A stretch of 64,000 bases of DNA from Dryas octopetala. Taxonomy: Eukaryota > Streptophyta > Magnoliopsida > Rosales > Rosaceae. This document shows, in pieces, positions 35,607-50,445 of this stretch. Numbering within the stretch: position 1 is the stretch's first letter; each line of letters starts with the position of its first letter. The notes under the pieces are model-generated. The model did no database searches, was not told where the DNA came from, and worked only from the letters and a program-made list of their open reading frames with translations. Location of the stretch: assembly GCA_963921425.1 (NCBI GenBank), contig OY992834.1, positions 558,001 to 622,000 on the forward strand, given 5' to 3'. Position numbers and translations under genes: made by a program.

Positions 35607-35899
35607 TTTCTCAATTCATTTCAGCTTCTTTAATTTCTTTTTCTTTGGTTCATTTACAAGTCTTTCATTGATCATATCTTCTGTATTCATTTTTTCGATG
35701 TTGTCATGTTGAAAATGGTGTGTATGTGAAATTCTTTCTTTCTTTCTTTAATTTTTAGTAATATTCTAATATATTGCACAGGCAGCAGCCTGAGAAGTCA
35801 ATTTAATTGACGTGTTTGATTGAGCTCTCCGACTGTTCTTAATTTTGATGCTTTACTTTAATTGCCCCTTAATTCTTTGTAAAGGCATCAAGCAATCAA

Positions 35900-36655
35900 T
35901 TTAATCCCCTGCCTGGCCCCTGTTGCCTTTCAAGTTTGAGATAGACCATATATTAATGTCTTAATGATCACAAAGTGACAGATTACGTGGGACCTCTACG
36001 TCTTCTTTCTGATAGTTACTCATTCTCTGTGCTTTTCGTTTTGTTTATTTCCGAGTAATTAGGTTCAACAAGGAAAACCCAACCCCTCTAGGCTCTATCT
36101 ATGCATTCATCTATTCTGTATTCAAACCAAAACAAATTAACAAATTTGAAAAACACAGAGGGTAATCAAACAGATCATTAATCGGAAATTTGTACAAGAA
36201 AATTATAACTAGTCATAAATATCATATGAATTATCTATAATTCAATGTATGATATTATTGCATTAATAATGGCATAATAGCGATGGAGGCGGAGAAACCT
36301 AATTTTTATCCAACATAATTTAAGTTTGCTTTTCATTTCCTCTCCACTGACCATAACTCTCAACTAAAAAAAGAAAACAATTAATTATAAATCATATCAA
36401 CAAATAAGTCATGAAAGATATTATTGATGGATTTTGAAGAAGCTTTGGTGCAGGTAAGGTTCATGCACTGCGCTCTCTTTGAGAAATGAGAACACACTGC
36501 ATGTCCCTCCTCAACAAGTTCACACCCTCTTATTGAGAAGTGGGTCCCATACAACTCCCTAACCCTTGTTCTCATCTCAGGATGCATCTAATCTAGCTAG
36601 CTTGTTGATCGAGTAATTGACAATGAAATCAATGAAGCTCATATACTTCATAGGG
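35900..36655. repeat. Segmental duplication, copy A
   Basis: About 755 bp from CCCCTGCCTGGCCCC to GCTCATATACTTCATAG match copy B (38169-39675) in the same orientation with few differences. It contains the empty site CTCTCAAC (36357-36364) that is occupied by a hAT MITE in copy B. No gene is seen in it. Confidence 0.85.
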
Positions 36656-36675
36656 GCTCAACTAATGCAATTATA

Positions 36676-36815
36676 TATTTGAGGCAACCGTCACCGCTTC
36701 TATATTTGAGAAACTTATGTCTCCTCTGTTACCGTTATGCTTGTCCATATGGTGTCATCACATTTGAGGCAACCATCACCGCTTCTATATTTGAGGACCT
36801 TATGTCTCCTCTGTT
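36676..36815. repeat. Tandem duplication at the edge of the Hsp70 fragment
   Basis: TTGAGGCAACCGTCACCGCT and the following 35 bases (from 36680) recur about 86 bp later as TTGAGGCAACCATCACCGCT and following. The segment between resembles the inverted Hsp70 copy (CTTGTCCAT), which points to local rearrangement. Confidence 0.65.
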
Positions 36816-37410
36816 GGACAAGTGTGTGTCCCTTGCTGCAGAGTATTTGCATTTTGCTGGGATTGTGGAAAACAGTAGTGTATGTGATGTTATGTTATGT
36901 TTGGTTCTAGCAGATTTCCTATGTTAAAGGTATGGCTCTATCAACCGAGATGAGGCTGTACGTTGCTTATGGTGCAGCTGTATTGGCTGCAAAATTAAGT
37001 GGTGTTGAGAAGCTGTCTGAACTAGTGGTATGTGATGTGAGTTCTTTTACGATTGATATGAAGAAGAGTGGAGGTATAATATATGGATGAGTTAATTCCA
37101 AGAAACACTTCCATTCTGACCAAGATGGCGAAATTGGAGGTGTTTCCTAGGCCCCTGTCCTTTACTTGCTCGGGCAACCAATGCGCATACTTCTTACAAC
37201 TATATGAAGGTGAGGAGGAGAGCTCTGATGACATCAAATTTTGCGGGAAAGTAACACTTTCTGTTTCTCTAGCTCATCCTAGAACCATTAATATATGCTT
37301 TGGCATAGATGATAATGGTATAGTGAATGTCTATACAAAGGACATCACTATTACCATTGAAAAGGGAAGATTATCCCTTCAAGAAATTAACAATATGGTC
37401 ACTCACATCA
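36797..37410 (+). pseudogene. Hsp70 pseudogene fragment, forward copy
   Basis: The bases encode parts of an Hsp70 in changing frames. They give the end of the ATPase domain (DLMSPLLDKCVSLAAEYLHF, then GSSRFPM, DEAV and AAKLSG) and the start of the substrate-binding domain (LIPRNTS, then YEGEEES, CFGIDDNGIVNVY, EKGRLSLQEINNMV). Compared with the inverted copy it lacks about 45 bp after GSSRFPM and contains frame changes, so it is dead. The N-terminal half of the ATPase domain is missing. Confidence 0.75.
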
Positions 37411-37960
37411 CATATATACTACTAGTTCAGGCAGTTTCTCAGTACCACTTAATTTTGCAGCCAATACAGCTGCACCATAAGCAACAGCCTCATCTTGGTT
37501 GATAGTCTCGCAGAAGTTCATTAATCCAAGGTGCTCTTGCAAGCATTCCTTTATCATAGGAAATCTACTAGAACCACCCAGAAGCACAACATCACATGCA
37601 CTACTGTTTTCCAACATCCCAGCAAAATGCAAACACTCTGCAGCAAGGGACACACACTTGTCCAACAGAGGAGACAGGTCCATGGACAAGCATAATGGTA
37701 ACATCCTTAGTTTATCCTTTGCCCTACAAGATGTTCTCAAGTGCGCAAGACCCATTGCATTTCCGCTAATGTCTTTATTGTGCTTTTCCCTAAACTGCTT
37801 AACACCGTGCATGATGATCAGTCTGTCGATCGAACTCCATTCCTCCAAATTGGATGTCTCCAACAGTAGACTTCACCTCAAAGACACCCCGAGATCAAAA
37901 ATCAACACATTGTTCTTTTTAACAATAGTCTAAGACGCATCAGGCCTGCAATGGCCTTGA
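37408..37960 (-). pseudogene. Hsp70 pseudogene fragment, inverted copy
   Basis: On the reverse strand an open stretch of about 150 codons (37863-37408) matches the middle of an Hsp70: KQFREKHNKDISGNAMGLAH, LRTSCRAKDKLR, DLSPLLDKCVSLAAECLHFA, DVVLLGGSSRFPMIKECLQE, NQDEAVAYGAAVLAAKLSG. Upstream bases still spell NNVLIFDLG, the phosphate-binding region, but a stop and a frame change separate it. It breaks off after ELVVYM. It is the mirror image of the forward copy, with the forward copy's substrate-binding part lying between. Confidence 0.75.
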
Positions 37961-38168
37961 GAGTCATTAAAGCAGGCAGGGACGGTAACAACTGCAATCT
38001 TCACACAAAAAAATAATTTTTTAATAGAGACTTAAAAAATATACGATTCGAATAATTAAAATCTTATATGGAGTAGTTCCCGTTAAAAATTTGTGTGGCG
38101 TAAAAAATGATATGTCATCCACCCCCTATATGTTATGTTATGTGAACCTGAACTTATAAACCAAAGCA

Positions 38169-39675
38169 CCAATCCCCTGCCTGGCCTGTTGCCATTCAAG
38201 TTTGAGATAGACCATATGTTAATGTCTTAATGATCACAAAGTGACAGATTATGTGGGACCTCTACGTCTTCTTTCTGATAATTACTCATTCTTTGTGCTT
38301 CCGAGTAATATATTAAGTTCAACAAGGAAAAGCCCAACCCCTCTAGGCTCTATCCATGCATTCCTATATTCTGTATTCAAACCAAAACAAATTTGAAAAC
38401 CACAGAGCGTAATCAAACTGATCGTTAATGGGAAATTTTTACAAGAAAATTATAGCTAGTCATAAATATCATATGAATTATATATGTATGATATTGCATT
38501 AATAATGGCATAATATCAATCGAGGCGGAGAAACCTAATTTTCCAACATAATTTAGGTTAATTTGCTTTTCATTTCCTCTCTACTCATAACTCTCAATTA
38601 GGGGTGGGCACGGTACCGTATGGGACGGTATGAGCCCATACCGATACCATACTGAAATTTTTATTCGGTATGGTATTGACATTTTTAAAATTTGTACCAT
38701 ACCATACCAATGTTCTATAAATTCAGTATGGTTCGGTATGATTTTGGTATGTGCCAAAATTTTAAACTTCTTTTTGTTTTTGTTTTTTTTTCAAAAAATA
38801 ACATTTAACAACCAAAAAGACATACTCTTAATCCTTTGCACTTTTATTCTTACATATTAATTGTCAATCCTTTACTAGTAATTGTCTAACTCTAATATTA
38901 CATTGTAAATATTTGGCTGTATAGAATTAGAAATCACAAACAATAACAGCATATAATAGAATGCAGTGTGCACTGAGTTATTCAGTTACAACTTACAAAC
39001 AAGAAATATTTTTTCCCAACCTGACAGTCCTCAAAACCAAAATAGTTAAGCCCTATGGCTTATTACAAAGTACAAACAGTCAAAAAAACAATAGTAGTGC
39101 TTAGCCTTATGAGTTAAATACTTGCAGACTGCAACATCACCAAACAGTCTACACTATTTTCCCTTTCCCTTTGCCCAAATAGCCACTAATATGGCAATCT
39201 CTAATTAAAAAAATATTAAATAATTAAATTAAATATAATTCGGTACGGTACGATATATTACGGTATTGAAAGTTTCATAGCTATACCATACCGATTTATA
39301 ATCGGTACGGTACGACATGGTACAGCTTCGGTTTCGGTATTTCGGTAGTAAATGCCCACCCCTACTCTCAACTAAAAAAAGAAAACAATTAATTATAAAT
39401 CATATGTTCATAATTTCATATCAACAAAGAAGTCATAAAGATATTATTGATGGATGTTGAAGAAGCTTTAGTGCAGGCCGGTAAGGTTCATGCTCTGCGC
39501 TCCCTTTGAGAAATGAGAACACACTGCATGTCCCTCCTCAACAAGTTCACACCCTCTTATTGAGAAGTGGGTCCCATACAACTCCCTAACCCTTGTTCTC
39601 ATCTCAGGATGCATCTAATCTAGCTTGTTGATCGAGTTTGACAATGAAATCAATGAAGCTCATATACTTCATAGA
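38169..39675. repeat. Segmental duplication, copy B (interrupted)
   Basis: Direct repeat of copy A (35900-36655), about 2.27 kb downstream and interrupted by a 766-bp hAT MITE. Without the insertion it is about 740 bp. The two Hsp70 fragments lie between the copies. Confidence 0.85.
38599..39364. mobile_element. hAT MITE with GGTACGGTA subterminal repeats
   Basis: Inverted ends TAGGGGTGGGCA and TGCCCACCCCTA are flanked by CTCTCAAT (38591-38598) and CTCTCAAC (39365-39372), an 8-bp target duplication with one change. Ends of the TAGGG type plus 8 bp indicate hAT. Clusters of GGTACGGTA / CGGTATGGTA motifs in both orientations stand near each end, likely transposase sites. There is no coding frame. 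The empty site is preserved in duplication copy A, so insertion followed the duplication. Confidence 0.85.
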
Positions 39676-39707
39676 CTAATGTCCAGTCCTAGCAATTATT
39701 GCTAGCT

Positions 39708-39762
39708 AGCCTAGCTGCAATTCTTCATGGCCAAAAACAAAAAAAGCCTAGCTGCAATTCTT
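39708..39762. repeat. Tiny insertion: 19 nt with GGCCAAAA core between 18-bp duplications
   Basis: AGCCTAGCTGCAATTCTT is repeated exactly at 39708-39725 and 39745-39762. Between are 19 nt, CATGGCCAAAAACAAAAAA. Confidence 0.8.
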
Positions 39763-40795
39763 TAAATGAGTGACAAAGTGTGCATGCATGGACAATTGGA
39801 CACAACATGATCGACGACCAACCCTTAGAAGGTCAAGCTTTTTTACCTCTTTTGGAATTTAAATGATTACTCATTCGTGAATCAATAGAGAGGACCTATT
39901 AGATTCATATGGATATATAAATGGGGAAGAAACAAAACCCTGTTCTCTAAAAAAGGGCGAAATGAAGAAGAAACAAAACCCATGACATGATAATTAAGTA
40001 GGAAATTAACAATTAAATAAGAAAATGGGGAAGAAGAGCAAAATGTTAAAAAGCATGAGGAGGTAAATCAATTATGTTCAATTACGGGGGCTTCTTTGAA
40101 AATAAGTGAAAAACTAAGGCCAAAACTCGAAAGAGTGACTTTAATCAAAATTGGCTTCCTTCTCTTGGACGGTGAAGACCCAGACGACTGCCACCACTGG
40201 CTCTCTCTCTCTCTCTCTCTCCGTCTCTCCTCACTCTTCTGGTATGAATTTCTCTGCAATTCATGAAAAATCTCAGATTTCTTACGAAATCCAAAAGGAT
40301 TGGTATGGTGTCAATAGAAATATAGAAATTGAAAGATTCCAGATTGGTTAATAGATATTTGCTGTGTGTTTTTTTTCTTGTATATTAATTCATTATTCAT
40401 TATTTGGGTTTGTAGGAGTACAACTTAGTTTAGCAACACAACTATATATACATTTTATACTAGTGTTTTGTAAATTTTATTGCTTCTGTGTAAATCTCTA
40501 CTTTTAATTGTGCGATTGCTGAGACGAACGATTAGATCGTCCTCTCTTTGTAAGGCTTTCATTTTCTTTTTCGTACGATTCTCAAAAAAATCATATTTTT
40601 TTCCTTGATTTACTGTATGTTATTATATGTTCTATATGTTGTTGGATGAACGTCTTCTTCATCAATCTTTAATGCGTTAGGGTTATTTTTGAACTTTTTA
40701 GCTCTGATTATCATTTCAAGTGCTCTTACTTGATGTAAATTTTGGTGGGTCTTGATCAATTTACTTAATTTTTGTGTTAGAACCAAATTCTAAGA

Positions 40796-43700
40796 ATGAC
40801 GGGATATGGGTCTTATGGAATTGGAGGACCTTATCCATCATCTTCTTCGAGTTTATCGGCTTTAGCACCGCCTTTTACGGTTGATCGGTCTATTCCCAAA
40901 CCCATTTCAAGCCCACTTGTGGATGTGACTGAGCCACCTTATGTTGCCCCCTCAAATTCTTCTTTGCACAATTGGCTCCCTTCTCCCACAACAGGGTCCA
41001 ATTTCTTCGCCAGTTCCACCCCAGAATTTGATTCAACGCCTTCATCAAGTGCGTATAGATATGCAAGCTTGCCAACTGTTGACTCATCCAATAGAAATTT
41101 GCCTCCTGTGAACACTATTACTGCAGCTTCATCCACTGCATTCACATATGATGTTGCTGCTACTACTTTTGTTGAAGCTAAACCGTATTATCCCTCTTAT
41201 TTATCGCCTACAATTCACGGTGATAGTCCCTTGGTGGTTTCTGATCAGCCTAGTTATGATTGGCTATCTACTTCTCATTTTGCTCCATTGGATGGGCCCT
41301 CTCACAAAGATTACACTCAAAGACCGTCTGGTTCAAAGTATACAGCGCAGTGGGGTGGCCTTTGGAATGGAATGGCAAAGTGGGAGCAGGGTAAGCAAGG
41401 AGAATTTGATGGAAGTTTCTGCTCAAAGGAGACAGATGTATCTGGTTCTCTATACAAGAATTACATGAACCAAGGTATGTATTCTCTACAGTCATGCATC
41501 TATGGAATTTTTTCAGTGGTAATGTTTGTGGAAGCTAATTTTAACTTTTCTTTGTCTTAGTATGCTTCAATGTAAATGTCTCATTTCTGTCTCTGATGTA
41601 TTTCTCTCTGTTGTAAAATTCCTTCACGTTACTCATGATCATGCTACTTCTTCTTTGCTTTGCATGCTGCACTTTCAACGGTATTTAAAAGTAATAGGAT
41701 GACTTTGTGATTATTTTCCTACTCTATTTCCCCCCCTAATATTGTGTATTATGCAGAACCTCATTCCTCAAATAGCTTGAACTCATGTGAAGAAGCATGC
41801 CATGGCATCAATATTCTGGGTTGGGATGGATCTGTAAATGCAGAGCCCTTAGGTGATAAATCCTTTGTTGGGAAAAATTCCAAATTCATCCCTACCGACT
41901 TTTCAAAATCCATCATGGGACCCCCTTCTGTAGTTCCAGAAACCCATCTTAAGGCACTATCCTCACAATTTGTCACAAAGACCACAAACTGTAAAACACC
42001 ATTCAGTGTCTCCTGTGAGAAACAACAGTATGATGCTGGTCTAGATGATATTACATCCATTTCGAAGTCTTCCCCTGCCTTTGTCATCAGACCACCAGCT
42101 ATTGGCACTAAATCTTTAGAACCAGAGATAGGTCTTTTCAAAAGGTTGAATTCCAGAAATGATGTAGCTGTTACAGATCATGGTGATTGTTACCCCTCTT
42201 TTGTAAAGGAGTCTTATCTGCCACAAAGTTCTGAAGGCAAAGTTCTTTTTGATTCAAGCCAACTCGGCATTCACCTTGGAACAAATGATCCCTTCTTTGT
42301 GGAATTGTCAACAACAAGAAACAAAGAGCTGTCAAATAATAAAAGTATCAGCAAGGATGCCTTGGGTCATATGTTCACAGAAAAACCTGGACTTGAAAAT
42401 TCTCATATTAGTCCTGATGGTTTTAATGTGGCACTTAAGACCAACGAATCCATCAATTCTTTTCTGAATTCATCTGAGAATTTAGATCCTAATAACCCAT
42501 CTGTGGACTCACCATGCTGGAAAGGAGTTTCTGGTAGTCATTTTTCTCCATTTAAAGCATCTGAAGATGGAGTTCTAGAACAATTGCCAAAACTAGAGGA
42601 CTGCAGTGGCTTGAATCTTCAAATGCCACTTATCTTTCCCCGAAACGCTGGTGAAAGTGTTTCTTCCCAAAAGCCTATTAAGAACACAGTTGGATACCAT
42701 GAATTTGGATGGATGGAAAATGAATGGACACTTCCTTTGAAGAGATCTTCAGTTGAAAATTCAGCTTTTGGAGAACATAAATTAGATAATACCGTGAAGA
42801 CCACCTATCATTCAGAAAGAAGCCATGATAGAGGACTTCAAAGCTACAGTGTTATCCATAAATCAGGGAATGGAGACAAGTCCTTGGGTCTCTTTGAGCA
42901 TTCTCATGCCATGCAACAAGGTCATGGAGAAGGTGGATCAACAACTGAAGCAAAGAACACAACATGGAGTTGTGGTGCAGATGTTAAGTTGAATATCAAT
43001 GACCCCATGGAATATGGTTCATCGCCTGTCGCTTCTCCTGCTGTTGAAAATATGTTGTGTTCTCCTTCTGTAGAGGATACTGCTACTAAGCTTACCAAAT
43101 CAAATGGGGAAGAATCAGTTCTAAAAATGGATGTCCAGAGGCTGGTTAATACGATGAATAGCCTGTCAGAAATTCTGCTTATTAATTGTTCATTCAGTTC
43201 GTATCAATTGCAGAAAAAAGATCTTGAGGCCCTAAAAGCTGTGATCAAAAACCTGAATTTCTGCATATTAAAGAATGATGGAAAACGGTTGCTGATGGAA
43301 GAATCACCATCCTTCCAGCAGAATACTTCTCGGTGTAGTGGAGAGTTAAGTGAGCATCATAAGGTAAGTTTTTTTAATTTTTTTGAATTTTTTAGCAAGA
43401 CTATATTCTCTGATGAGCAATGGGTGTTTTTTGATGCGTTACTTACCACCTCATACTCCTGCATGATAATTTTTTGCTTGGCTGAATAATTTGTTCAGGT
43501 TGTGAATGCAGACAGTCCTCAGTTGACCAAAATATTTCCCCCTAACATTCAGAATCCACTTGATCTTCAGGATCCACTTAAGCTTTATAAATCTGTTAAG
43601 AATAGCGATGATGTTAGAGATTCTGTTTCTGTGAAAAGTGACGTAGACATGATGAAAGAAGATAAAATGACTGAGGTACTCTCACTCTCACTCTCTCTCT

Positions 43701-45043
43701 ATCTTGGTCTTGTATACTAATATCATAAAATAAAATGTTAAGTTGTTTTCTTCCCATTGAGGGATGAGGAAGTATAAAAGATTACTTAGTTATCTTGTTA
43801 TGGACCATGATTTTCTAGGCTCTAAAGAAGATTCTTAGTGAGAATTTTCATGTTGAGGAAACACACCCTCAGACTCTCTTGTACAAGAATCTATGGCTTG
43901 AGGCTGAAGCTTTATTATGTTCAACAAATTATAAAGCTCGTTTTAATCGCATGAAGGTTGAAATGGATAAGTGCAAGGCAGACAAATCCAAAGGTATTGC
44001 ATGTATCATCGTAGTTTTTTTTTTTTACCTTAAGGATAAATTTTTATCTTTTCTGATTCTCTTTATTTTATTTCACATTTCCTTTTTCAGATGTGCTTGA
44101 ATATACTGCAGATATGATGAAGCAATCAAGATCTGGGGTTTCCCCTGATTCAAACCCAGTTGACAAATTGACACCCGAGGACCAGGGCTCTACAAAGTCA
44201 ATTCTCCTGGATTTACCTATAGTAAACCAAGAAGATGATGTTATGGCCAGATTTCATATCTTGAGGACCCGTGTTGAGAACTCAAATTCCATTGATGCTG
44301 CCCATGTGGATGAATCCAGCTCCAAGGTTTCTCCTGAACCCAACAAGGTAGACAAAATTGCACCTGAAGCAAATGGTAGCCCACCACCTGGTATCTCAAT
44401 CCAGGATTCTCCCATATCAAGCACCACTGGCCTGACAAATGATTATGAGGCTTCTGTTATGGCCAGATTTCATATCATAAGAAACCGGGTTGAGAAATCA
44501 AAATTCATTAATGCTGCCAATGTGGAGGAACCATCCAGCTCAAAGGTGTCTCTTGAACCCGAGATTGATGATGTCGCACCTGAAACATGTGATAGCTCAA
44601 TGCCTGAGTTCAACATCCCAGATTCTCCCGTTTTAAGCACAACCAGCCAAGCAAATGATTTCGAGGGTTCCGTTATGGCCAGATTTCATACCATTAAATC
44701 CCGGGTTGACAATTGTAGTGACATGCATAAAGAAGGGCAACTGCCAGAAATTGATCTTGGATATGCTGGTAAGAGAAACCTTAGGCCAATTATTAGCAAG
44801 AGATCAGAGGATGGAAGTTCAGATGTAAAAGAGCAACCTATTTTGCAGAGCCACAAAGCTGACACTAGTGAAGACAAGTTAGTTGCTGCGAGGGAGTTCC
44901 GTCTGTTCGTTGAGGATGATCCAGGGACACAACATCACAGGATCCATAGGCCTGCAAATCAGCTTCCTGCAGCTTGGCATGATAGCTCTTCATCGGATTG
45001 GGAACATGTCATGAAAGAGGAGCTTTGGGGGCAGAACTGTTGA
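40796..45043 (+). CDS. Large plant-specific protein with three 72-residue repeats, function unknown
   Basis: Five exons (40796-41474, 41757-43363, 43499-43675, 43819-43993, 44091-45043) give about 1196 residues. I know similar long, mostly uncharacterised plant proteins but no accepted name. The N-terminal 120 residues are Ser/Pro-rich and disordered-looking (YPSSSSSLSALAPPF). The middle is Ser/Asn-rich with short conserved blocks such as PYYPSYLSP and QWGGLWNGMAKWEQGK. Near residue 730 a helical block (LKMDVQRLVNTMNSLSEILL) and in exon 4 YKNLWLEAEALLCSTNYKAR look like the ordered core. The C-terminal part repeats VMARFHIL, VMARFHII and VMARFHTI at exactly 72-residue steps (codons at 44240, 44456, 44672). 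It ends with AAWHDSSSSDWEHVMKEELW. A CT-rich 5' leader exon probably lies near 40160-40240. No catalytic motif or membrane segment is seen. Confidence 0.85.
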
Positions 45044-46610
45044 ACATGATGCTGTCAACCCAAATATTCCTGGGGGGTGAATGACTCATCTTCTTTGCCA
45101 GACATCATACAATGACTGAGTACATTGTCGTGGTTGTTGCTTCGAAGAGTATATAACTCTCTAAACTTCTAAGTCTAAAATTTAAAAACTAAAAAAAAAA
45201 AAAAAAAACTTGGTTTAAGAAAGTGAGTAAATAACTCTGATAATGATATTCCTGTACAAAGCTTTTGGACTTATTTAAATATTCGGAACATATGTGTTCT
45301 ATAATTTGTCATAATCATTCTCTTAATTATCATCATAATCATCAAATCTTGCTGTCTCTCTGTCTTGTGTGGACACATACACGCTTGCATTTTGTAATGA
45401 ACGTTGTAGTTTCAAACAGATCCAAATGTATGATTTTGTACATATGATAAACACTATAGAAACATGCCCCTGAGAATAACCAAAAATGAAACCGAAGCTA
45501 GTTCCCTCCAAAGACACCTCGTTGGTGGGAAAACAATATTGTAACTGTGCAATCCAATGACCCCCCCTGTTCCGTGTAGCACGTTCTGGAATATATAATC
45601 TTTGGTTACCAAAAATCTTTCTGAAAAACATTTTTACAAGTTGAACATTTTAAAAGCTTTTTACGGTATGCAAATGGACCCTGATGTGTTAGGGGATTGA
45701 TAGATAGATAACTTGTAATAATTGTTTGGTCTTTTTAACGTGGGCATGCCCAAATATCGTGGTTCACTAGCTTCACTCGTCCATTCCAAAGCCATCTCCA
45801 GGCATATCAGCTGCTATTCTATCTACCCGGGTACTGGATCCTGGTCTTTGAGCTAACTTCTAGAGAGCAGCAGTGTCGGCATTTTAAGGAAAGCTTGTGC
45901 ACTATTTCATTTATTCAAATTCGGGTTTACTCCGAATCTCATTTTGTTCTCACAATATGTAAGATATTGACATTTATACTAGCACATAAATTGATGAACA
46001 AATTCGATGGCTGTTGCATTATTCTAAGAATACAATGTGCGTTTATTTTATTAATTTTCATGTAATTTTTTCTGGAGACAAATCTCATTGTTATCAGCTT
46101 TCGGTCTCAAACTTTTTGATCCGACACAGAAATCAAATATAAAAACTATATCTTTAACAAGTACCATTTGGATTTTGTTGCTCTCTAGTCAACCTTGAGA
46201 CATAATCGTGATTCAATTCGACGTAAATCTTGTTAGTGGCTTTTAATATGATACAATATTAACAGTAGAAGCTAGTTAATTATATATAATTATATATAGT
46301 CATCCATATTAACCCACTCTACTTGTCCTCTTCGATCTACTTGCTCAAATTACATGTAAGCTTTGACTAAGTAACAATGACATCAATTCCAGCTTAGTGA
46401 CTTGGTGACTTAGTGAGTGCCTGCCTTCTCACTTGCCACTGCAGCTAGCAGCCTAGCAGGTTGCTTAATTTCCTGCCTATACCTCATTATTAATAGAAAT
46501 TAATTCACAATTAATTAACTACTCCATGCTTTTCCAGCTATAAATATTAGCCATTATCTCATTGGCCTATAAGTAATTAGCTAGTGTGTGATAATTAACA
46601 AGTAAAGAAA
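45044..46610. other. Intergenic between unknown gene and peroxidase
   Basis: The start is probably 3' UTR, with a poly-A run near 45190. A TATAAATA at 46539-46546 lies about 65 bp before the peroxidase start codon and is its likely core promoter. No other gene is seen. Confidence 0.5.
46539..46546 (+). promoter_or_regulatory. TATA box of the peroxidase gene
   Basis: TATAAATA in a CAGCTATAAATATTAG context, 65 bp upstream of the ATG at 46611. Confidence 0.6.
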
Positions 46611-47902
<1,292 letters not shown>

Positions 47903-48440
47903 AGAGTTTTACAAACGTACTCTTCAAGCTTAAACACATACCAAAAAATGCTTCAGCCTTTTCAATTCTAGTAATTCAGTTGTTTTCTTGTGCTTCTATT
48001 AGTTTTGATTACATAACAAGCAGTAAGCACCTTGCCTTTAGGCACTATCATTTGATCTAGTAATACAAACTGACCTGTTAACCACTTAAGTTCAAAAAAT
48101 TGACAAATTATAACACCATTACACACAAATATACTTAATAAATGAAGCAGAAAAAGTGAAGACCCGAGCAAAAATATACTAATTAATGAAGCAGACAACA
48201 AGGCCATCAAAATTTGATGAATAATTGAAACCTTAATAACTCATGAGTGAAGACCTCAGCAAAACTGAAGACCCTCACTGTGAATGTCTCGAGTTCAAAA
48301 ATATAAAAATAGCATAATGCAGCCACCACATATAGATGGGCGTCCAATTGAACTAAATTAACTAATGACGACATCGATTCAAAAAAACTCATCATCAAGT
48401 AAACATTGAGCATGAGGAAGGACGATTATGATTCCCCAAA

Positions 48441-49689
<1,249 letters not shown>

Positions 49690-50445
49690 CTTCTTGGGTT
49701 GTTGGTCTAATGAGCAAAGCAAGCTAAGACAGGATTGGGGGGTGGGGGGCACTCTCACAGTCTCACGCAGCAGTCGATAGGGATGGGATGGGATGCCTTT
49801 TCTGTTATATGGAGAGGTTTTGTGTTCGCAAGGGTTTCGCTTTCCGATTATATGGGCCGACCTTTGGGCTTATCCTCGTACCTTTCATTCATTTCTGGGC
49901 CCTACGCCAAGCCCATTCATTAAATCACGCATTTTGCAATATTTCACGTCTGTGGCTTTTTTTTTTAAAATTGCTTTCATGTTTGTGAGTTGGTGAACAT
50001 GAACGCGAAGGAACTTCATTTTCTAATGATAAAAAAAAAAGGCAGCGAGTCTTTTATCTACTTTACAGATATGACTGCGTAGATAATCCATGCCATGTGG
50101 GATATATAATTCTGATGAACTCTAAAAACGATTAAGGTTGAAATTGCTCAGAACAAAATAAATCAAAGCCAAGAATGCTTCTTCTGCATCATATCATAAA
50201 ACAACTTTCCTCCCTCCAGATAAATTGAACTAATAAAACTCCATTCATCTTTTCAAGTCAACATATTAGAAACCATAACCCCAAAATAAATAAATAAACA
50301 GTTGATTAGTAGTAACTCTACATCATAGATTCATAAGTACCCCCTATGAACAAAATTTTATTCGAATTTGGCCCTAATAGCAAAACAGTTCATTTGACCA
50401 TCTCATTTACCATTAACTGCAATATGGCTTAAAGCAAGAGTTGGT
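49690..50445. other. Intergenic: NAC-alpha promoter side and 3' flank of the Cys-rich gene
   Basis: No gene seen. Sequence from about 50260 is shared with 52640 onward and belongs to the duplicated block of the two Cys-rich paralogues. Confidence 0.5.

Noticed and set aside
37083-37863. Functional Hsp70 gene
   Set aside because: Both pieces lack the N-terminal ATPase half, contain frame changes and point in opposite directions.
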